NCBI GenBank assembly: GCA_044426355.1
Contig: JAWXUO010000028.1
Coordinates: forward strand, 1-27,032
Reading direction: 5' to 3'
Source of the DNA: CAYJLC01 sp044426355
GTDB lineage: Bacteria; Bacillota; Clostridia; Oscillospirales; Butyricicoccaceae
Length of the DNA stretch: 27,032 nt
The translations under genes were made by a program, and so were the position numbers. Positions 22,717-27,032 of the stretch are shown here, piece by piece (position 1 is the first letter of the stretch; every line of letters starts with the position of its first letter). The notes under the pieces are model-generated. The model did not search any database. It saw only the letters and a list, made by a program, of their open reading frames with translations, and was not told the DNA's origin.

Positions 22717-24639
22717 CTACGAAATTTTCATTCCAGATGGAATATTGTCGTCTAAAATTAATAATTTGCAGGTTTCATCTGGTAAATTTGCAGATAAAAG
22801 CATTCCTTCTGACATTTGTCCCATCATTTTACGAGGGGCTAAATTTGAAACAATAAGCACAGTTTTACCTATTAATTCTGCTGGATTATGCCATTTTGCA
22901 ATCCCTGAAAGTATTTGGCGTTCGTTTCCACCTACATCAAGCTTAAAATTTAAAAGTTTATCCGATTTTGGAACAGGTTCACAGCTTAAAACTTTTGCAG
23001 TTAACATTTCTACTTTTGTAAAATCGTCAAACACAATTTCTGGTGTTTTTGGCTCTTCAACAACCACAGGAGCTTTTTTTGCTTCGATTTCTTCGAGTTT
23101 TTTTGCCATATCTAATCTTTCGAATAAAATTTCGGCAGTTGATAATTTATGACCATCTTTTATTCCACCAAATTTTGTGATACTCTCAAAACCATCATTT
23201 GGCATATTAAGTTGGCTTAATATTTTTTTAGAAGTTTCTGGAAGATAAGCCTCAATTAATATCGCAGAAACTCGAATACATTCAAGTAAATTATATAAAA
23301 CTGTGCGAAGTTTATCAGCGTTTTCTTCATCTTTTGCTAAAGTCCAAGGTGTCGTTTCGTCTATATATTTATTTGAGCGACGTAACAGTGCAAAAATTTC
23401 ATCAATAGCATCTGCAACACGCAAACTTTCCATTTTTTCACGAACACGAGAATGAGTGCTTTCGCACATTGCTATAAGCTCTGCATCAAATTCTGTTGCT
23501 ACATTAGGATTTGTAACCACGCCGTCAAAGTATTTATGGCTCATTGTTATAGTTCTATTAACTAAATTTCCTAAAACGTTTGCTAAATCTGAGTTAATTC
23601 TCTCAATTAACAGTTCATAAGTAATTACACCATCATTTGCAAACGGAATTTCATGCAAAACAAAATAACGAATAGCATCTACAGAAAATTCTTCTACTAA
23701 ATCATCAGCATAAAGCACATTACCAACAGATTTTGACATTTTTCCATCGCCAACCATAAGCCAAGGGTGACCAAAAACTTGTTTAGGAAGTTCTTCGCCT
23801 AATGCCATTAACACGATTGGCCAATAAATTGTATGGAAACGCAAAATATCTTTGCCGATTAGATGAACATCACAAGGCCAATATTTTTTGTATAAATCAC
23901 CGTGATTTCCGTCAATGTCATAGTCTAAAAACGTAATATAATTTGATAGTGCATCTATCCAAACATATACAACGTGACCTTCGTCTATAGTAACTGGAAT
24001 ACCCCAATTAAAAGATGTACGAGAAACGCACAAATCTTGCAAACCTGGTTTTAAAAAGTTATTTACCATTTCGTTTTTACGAGATTCTGGTTGAATAAAC
24101 TGAGGATTTTCTTCTATATGTTTCATTAAACGATCGGCATAATTGCTCATTTTAAGGAAATATGCTTCTTCTTTTGCATCATTTACATCACGAGAGCAGT
24201 CTGGACATTTTCCGTCTACTAGCTGACTATCGGTAAAAAATGATTCGCAAGGTGTGCAATATTTGCCTTCGTATGAACCTTTGTAAATATCGCCTTGTTC
24301 GTATAGTTTTTTAAAGATTTGTTGCACTTTTTCTTTATGAACAGCATCTGTAGTTCTAACAAATTTATCATAAGAAGTATTCATTAAGTCCCAAATACGC
24401 TTAATTTCGCCAGCTACACCATCAACAAAAGCTTGTGGAGTTACACCTGCGTCAGCAGATTTTTCTTGAATTTTTTGACCATGCTCGTCTGTACCAGTTT
24501 GAAAATAAACATCAAACCCATCTGCACGTTTATATCGTGCGATAGCATCAGCTAAAACGATTTCATAGGTATTTCCGATATGTGGTTTACCAGAAGTATA
24601 AGCGATTGCTGTACTTATATAATAATTTTTCTTACTCAT
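22717..24639 (-). CDS. metG: Methionine--tRNA ligase
   Basis: The 640-residue product is a class Ia MetRS. The HIGH motif is HIGN (20-23) in SGKPHIGNTYE and KMSKS is at 300-304. A zinc knuckle, CTPC...CPDC, lies near residues 127-147. The anticodon-binding helical domain follows (about 360-500). The C-terminal Trbp111-like OB-fold domain (about 535-640, with KVEMLTAKVLSCEPVPKSDK) binds tRNA and mediates dimerisation. The enzyme charges both initiator and elongator tRNA-Met. AAAGGAG precedes the ATG, which overlaps the stop of the upstream membrane protein gene by 8 nt. I see no T-box or SAM riboswitch in the leader region. Confidence 0.96.
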   Translation of the reverse strand: MSKKNYYISTAIAYTSGKPHIGNTYEIVLADAIARYKRADGFDVYFQTGTDEHGQKIQEKSADAGVTPQAFVDGVAGEIKRIWDLMNTSYDKFVRTTDAVHKEKVQQIFKKLYEQGDIYKGSYEGKYCTPCESFFTDSQLVDGKCPDCSRDVNDAKEEAYFLKMSNYADRLMKHIEENPQFIQPESRKNEMVNNFLKPGLQDLCVSRTSFNWGIPVTIDEGHVVYVWIDALSNYITFLDYDIDGNHGDLYKKYWPCDVHLIGKDILRFHTIYWPIVLMALGEELPKQVFGHPWLMVGDGKMSKSVGNVLYADDLVEEFSVDAIRYFVLHEIPFANDGVITYELLIERINSDLANVLGNLVNRTITMSHKYFDGVVTNPNVATEFDAELIAMCESTHSRVREKMESLRVADAIDEIFALLRRSNKYIDETTPWTLAKDEENADKLRTVLYNLLECIRVSAILIEAYLPETSKKILSQLNMPNDGFESITKFGGIKDGHKLSTAEILFERLDMAKKLEEIEAKKAPVVVEEPKTPEIVFDDFTKVEMLTAKVLSCEPVPKSDKLLNFKLDVGGNERQILSGIAKWHNPAELIGKTVLIVSNLAPRKMMGQMSEGMLLSANLPDETCKLLILDDNIPSGMKIS

Positions 24640-25477
24640 TAAATTCTCCTTTGTTATTTACGTTATTTGGTAAAAGATTGCTGTTGTTTTTTGTTGTATA
24701 ATAAACTAAAGTTATTGATAAATATATATAAAAAATAAAAATCGAAATACCTAGCGTAAAATTAGCTAATGTAAATCCTAAAAAACAAGGAAAGAAAAAC
24801 GATATTCCTAAATTTGAAAGTTCGGAAGATTTTTTATAAAAAATAGTTTTTAAATCATAATAAAGTTTTTTGCGAGAAAATTCTGAATCATCAAAGTTTA
24901 AAATACAAATATTTTCAAAAATTAATACATGTATATATGCTCCGAGTGCTTTAAACATAATATAAAGTGTTACGCCATACAACGGTACTAGAAAAATTAA
25001 TCCTAAAGTTTGGTTATATAAAAAAATCATTTCTGAAGCAAATAAAACCAATGATATTATAAATATATACGGTAAAAGTTTTATTAAAAAAGCAAGCCAA
25101 ATAGTTCCAAATAGAGCAAAAGTACGAAAAATACGATTTATTGAACTATAATTAAAAAACAAATTATTTATACTAGATGTTTTTTCAAAATACATATTAA
25201 GAATAATTTTCATGCTAGATATTGTTATAGGATAAAATATTAGTTGAACAAGAACTGATAAGCATTGAATTAAACCTTGGTTCCAAACTATTTCTGTAAA
25301 CTGCTCTATTGTTAGTGTTTCTGTAAAAACTTCTAAAGGGAAAAAAGATGCGATATAATAATTACAAAAAACAATAGGCATACCAGCAATTAAAATAATC
25401 GTTAGTATTGTTCCGAAATTCTGTCTAAGTGTGTCTGTTGCAACTTCTTTCGCCTCTTGCATTAATTTAAGGTTCAT
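24632..25477 (-). CDS. Uncharacterised multi-pass membrane protein
   Basis: I do not recognise this 281-residue protein. It has about six hydrophobic segments (roughly residues 22-48, 68-92, 113-138, 142-160, 163-190 and 232-270) with an N-terminal amphipathic stretch, NLKLMQEAKEVATDTLRQNF. This layout resembles loosely defined Firmicutes families such as DUF975 or related YciC-like membrane proteins, but I see no diagnostic motif. Aromatic residues are very frequent. AAAGGAG precedes the ATG. It overlaps metG by 8 nt, so it is co-translated with metG and tatD, which says little about its role. Its start is preceded within 12 nt by the stop of a short open frame (25488-25583). Confidence 0.75.
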   Translation of the reverse strand: MNLKLMQEAKEVATDTLRQNFGTILTIILIAGMPIVFCNYYIASFFPLEVFTETLTIEQFTEIVWNQGLIQCLSVLVQLIFYPITISSMKIILNMYFEKTSSINNLFFNYSSINRIFRTFALFGTIWLAFLIKLLPYIFIISLVLFASEMIFLYNQTLGLIFLVPLYGVTLYIMFKALGAYIHVLIFENICILNFDDSEFSRKKLYYDLKTIFYKKSSELSNLGISFFFPCFLGFTLANFTLGISIFIFYIYLSITLVYYTTKNNSNLLPNNVNNKGEFNE

Positions 25478-25487
25478 TTTTTCTCCT

Positions 25488-25583
25488 TTATAATAAATCA
25501 GGGTCTATGCCTGCGTATTGTTTGTTTTCTAAAGGTTTTTGATATGTATCTCGTTCTTCCCTTAAAAAAGCATTTCTATACAC
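25488..25583 (-). pseudogene. Possible gene remnant or 31-aa small ORF
   Basis: A short frame on the minus strand ends in ERDTYQKPLENKQYAGIDPD plus LL and a stop, 10 nt before the start of the membrane protein gene. Its codon composition is less AT-rich than the surrounding intergenic DNA. The only in-frame start is GTG (25583), with no ribosome binding site, and a stop codon lies two codons upstream. It may be the last part of a gene lost by deletion, or a leader peptide. I cannot name a family. Confidence 0.25.
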
Positions 25584-25676
25584 ACATCAAAAAATTATAA
25601 ATATATTTTGACAATAAAAATGTATTTTAGTGCATTTTGTTAATAAATTACATAAATGCATTGAATTTCAGATTAG

Positions 25677-25698
25677 TGTAAAGTGAAAACACTTTACA
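25677..25698. promoter_or_regulatory. Perfect inverted repeat between ychF and the metG operon
   Basis: TGTAAAGTG (25677-25685) and CACTTTACA (25690-25698) form a 9-bp perfect palindrome with an AAAA spacer. On the strand of the flanking genes no T tract follows, so it is a poor terminator there; on the plus strand it is followed by TATGTTTTTT. It could be an operator for the downstream operon or a stalling hairpin after ychF. A weak TATAAT lies further down at 25594-25599 (minus strand). Confidence 0.45.
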
Positions 25699-25725
25699 TA
25701 TGTTTTTTGATATAATTACAGAAAA

Positions 25726-26814
25726 TTAAACATTAAATCTAAATAAAATTACATCTCCATCTTGAACAACATATTCTTTGCCCTCTAAACGAACTAATCC
25801 TTTTTCTTTTGCTGATACCATAGAGCCACTTTCGACTAAAGCATCAAAAGATACGATTTCTGCACGAATAAATCCACGTTCAAAGTCTGTGTGAATTTTT
25901 CCAGCTGCTCCTGGTGCTTTCGTTCCACGAGTAATTGTCCATGCACGAGTTTCTTCAGGACCTGCTGTTAAATAAGATATTAAACCTAAAAGATGGTAAC
26001 AAACTTTTATTAAACGGTCAAGACCAGACTCGTTTAGCCCAATTTCTTCTAAAAACATTAATTTTTCGTCATCTTCAAGGTCAGAAATTTCTTGTTCTAG
26101 CTTTGCACAGATAGGTAAAACTTCTGATTTTTGATTTTTTGCATATTCTATAACTTTTTCGAAGCGTTCGCTTGTTCCAGAAGAAAATCCCATTTCGTCC
26201 ATATTAGCAGCAAAAATTATAGGTTTTGCAGATAAAAGGTCGATACTATCAATTAATTCTGCATTTTCTTCGTATTCTGGGAAGACTTTCGCCATTTTTC
26301 CATCTGTTAAATGTTCTAGTAGTTTTTCTAAGATAACTAATTCGTTAGCTAAATTTTTATCCGATTTCATGCCTTTTTTTGTTTTGTCTATGCGACGTTC
26401 AAGCATTTCTATGTCAGAAAAAATTAGTTCTAGATTTATAATTTCTATGTCACGGATAGGGTCAACACTGCCCTCTACGTGAATAATATTTGGGTCTTCA
26501 AAGCAACGAACAACATGAACTATAGCGTCTACTTGACGAATATGTGATAAGAATTTATTTCCTAAACCCTCGCCTTTAGATGCACCCTCTACTAGACCTG
26601 CAATATCTACAAATTCTACAACTGCTGGCAGAATTTTTTTCGAGCTATATATTTTAGCAAGCGTACCTAGTCTTTCGTCAGGAACAGTAACCATTCCTAC
26701 GTTCGGTTCTATTGTGCAAAAAGGGTAGTTTGCAGATTCTGCACCTGCGTTTGTAATTGCGTTAAATAGGGTACTTTTACCAACATTCGGTAAACCAACT
26801 ATACCAAGTTTCAT
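25726..26814 (-). CDS. ychF: Redox-regulated ATPase YchF (Obg-family)
   Basis: The 362-residue product is a YchF/OLA1-type P-loop NTPase. The P-loop is GLPNVGKS (7-14) and G3 is DIAGLV, followed by EGASKGEGLG. An NMDE motif stands at the position of the G4 NKxD box, the change that gives the family its ATP preference. A coiled-coil insert (about 125-205) and the C-terminal TGS domain (about 278-361, with HTDFERGFIRAE and DGDVILFRFNV) complete the family layout and length. The protein associates with ribosomes and responds to oxidative stress in other bacteria. GGAGG lies before the ATG, and a TTGATA/TATACT promoter about 30-60 nt upstream serves it. Confidence 0.95.
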   Translation of the reverse strand: MKLGIVGLPNVGKSTLFNAITNAGAESANYPFCTIEPNVGMVTVPDERLGTLAKIYSSKKILPAVVEFVDIAGLVEGASKGEGLGNKFLSHIRQVDAIVHVVRCFEDPNIIHVEGSVDPIRDIEIINLELIFSDIEMLERRIDKTKKGMKSDKNLANELVILEKLLEHLTDGKMAKVFPEYEENAELIDSIDLLSAKPIIFAANMDEMGFSSGTSERFEKVIEYAKNQKSEVLPICAKLEQEISDLEDDEKLMFLEEIGLNESGLDRLIKVCYHLLGLISYLTAGPEETRAWTITRGTKAPGAAGKIHTDFERGFIRAEIVSFDALVESGSMVSAKEKGLVRLEGKEYVVQDGDVILFRFNV

Positions 26815-26845
26815 TATATTTATCCTCCAAAAGTTTTATTATTAA

Positions 26846-26873
26846 AGTATAATCTCGTAGTTTAAGCTATCAA
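26846..26873 (-). promoter_or_regulatory. Sigma-A-type promoter of ychF
   Basis: On the minus strand TTGATA (26873-26868), 16 nt, TATACT (26851-26846), five of six consensus bases in each. The -35 lies in a segment that resembles the end of the MITE-like family 2. Confidence 0.6.
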
Positions 26874-26916
26874 TTTTTTCTAAAAATTTTAACTATCATA
26901 GCTACGAAAAAAGACC
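26855..26916. repeat. Degenerate piece of MITE-like family 2
   Basis: ATTTTTTCTAAAAATTTT and AACTATCATAGCTACGA resemble the right-hand end of the element at 11466-11603 (about 27 of 35 positions by eye). CGTAG at the left and CTACG at the right form short inverted ends. The match is weak. Confidence 0.35.
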
Positions 26917-26961
26917 TATATTTTTAAGTTCTCGCTTATAGTTATTTTAACATAAACAAGC

Positions 26962-27032
26962 TTTTTTTTCAATGTTTTTATGATTTTTTGTAAAAATATT
27001 TTACAAAAAATCATAAAAACATTGAAAAAAAA
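26962..27032. repeat. Perfect 34-bp palindrome at the window end
   Basis: Positions 26962-26995 are the exact reverse complement of 26999-27032, with a 3-nt centre (ATA). It ends exactly at the last base of the window. The outer T8/A8 tracts would suit a bidirectional terminator, but an assembly artefact at a contig end is equally possible. Confidence 0.8.

Noticed and set aside
25478..25725. T-box or SAM riboswitch controlling metG
   Set aside because: No specifier-loop or T-box antiterminator sequence and no SAM-box core are visible; only one simple palindrome is present.
1..27032. Prophage, toxin-antitoxin, BGC or defence island
   Set aside because: All long genes belong to housekeeping families with conserved order; no integrase, transposase, restriction or toxin gene was found.

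Overview
The window looks like part of an AT-rich (roughly 30 % GC by eye), spore-forming member of the Clostridia. The evidence is an alpha/beta-type small acid-soluble spore protein gene, strong AGGAGG-type ribosome binding sites, TTGTAA/TATAAT promoters, and typical Clostridia gene groupings (ddl-murI-DUF1934-argS; an RqcH-family gene next to a DUF951 gene). I cannot name the genus. The window starts inside a repeat and ends exactly at the end of a perfect palindrome, so it is probably a complete assembly contig broken at repeats.

Layout. (1) 1-480: intergenic repeat. (2) 522-5028, minus strand: a five-gene operon from one promoter (5106-5134) to a terminator (487-517): MFS transporter, trmK, Nif3-family protein, rqcH-like NFACT protein, and a 59-residue DUF951 protein. 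(3) 5234-6745, plus: comM/yifB-type AAA+ ATPase. (4) 6863-6935: five DnaA boxes upstream of uppP. (5) 7035-11420, plus: uppP, an ftsK/spoIIIE-type DNA translocase and a flavin-reductase-like protein. (6) A MITE-like element (11466-11603) lies just in front of the YgiQ-type radical SAM gene (11622-13571). (7) 13618-14770: a large repeat block between convergent genes. (8) 14830-18828, minus: ddl, murI, DUF1934 and argS, with a good promoter at 18881-18909. (9) 18911-19192: a hairpin, a second MITE-like copy and an AAT microsatellite. (10) 19379-19570, minus: a SASP gene; 19785-20942, plus: a parvulin-type lipoprotein. (11) 21060-21885: a third repeat block, again between convergent genes. (12) 21951-25477, minus: an unknown membrane protein, metG and tatD. 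(13) 25726-26814, minus: ychF.

The protein-coding genes are ordinary housekeeping functions: ribosome rescue and translation (rqcH, trmK, argS, metG, ychF), cell-wall precursor synthesis (uppP, ddl, murI), chromosome translocation, protein folding outside the membrane, and sporulation.

The unusual content is noncoding. One dispersed composite repeat family has a core of about 200-230 bp made of serial hairpins, joined to tandem units of 71-78 bp. It occurs in at least five copies or part copies in three blocks. The two blocks whose flanks are visible both lie between tail-to-tail genes, and the third lies beyond an operon terminator. A second, smaller family (138-164 bp, terminal inverted repeats reading GGCAAnnCCTC) sits in 5' regions. 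The cluster of five same-strand DnaA boxes upstream of uppP-ftsK is the clearest regulatory surprise.
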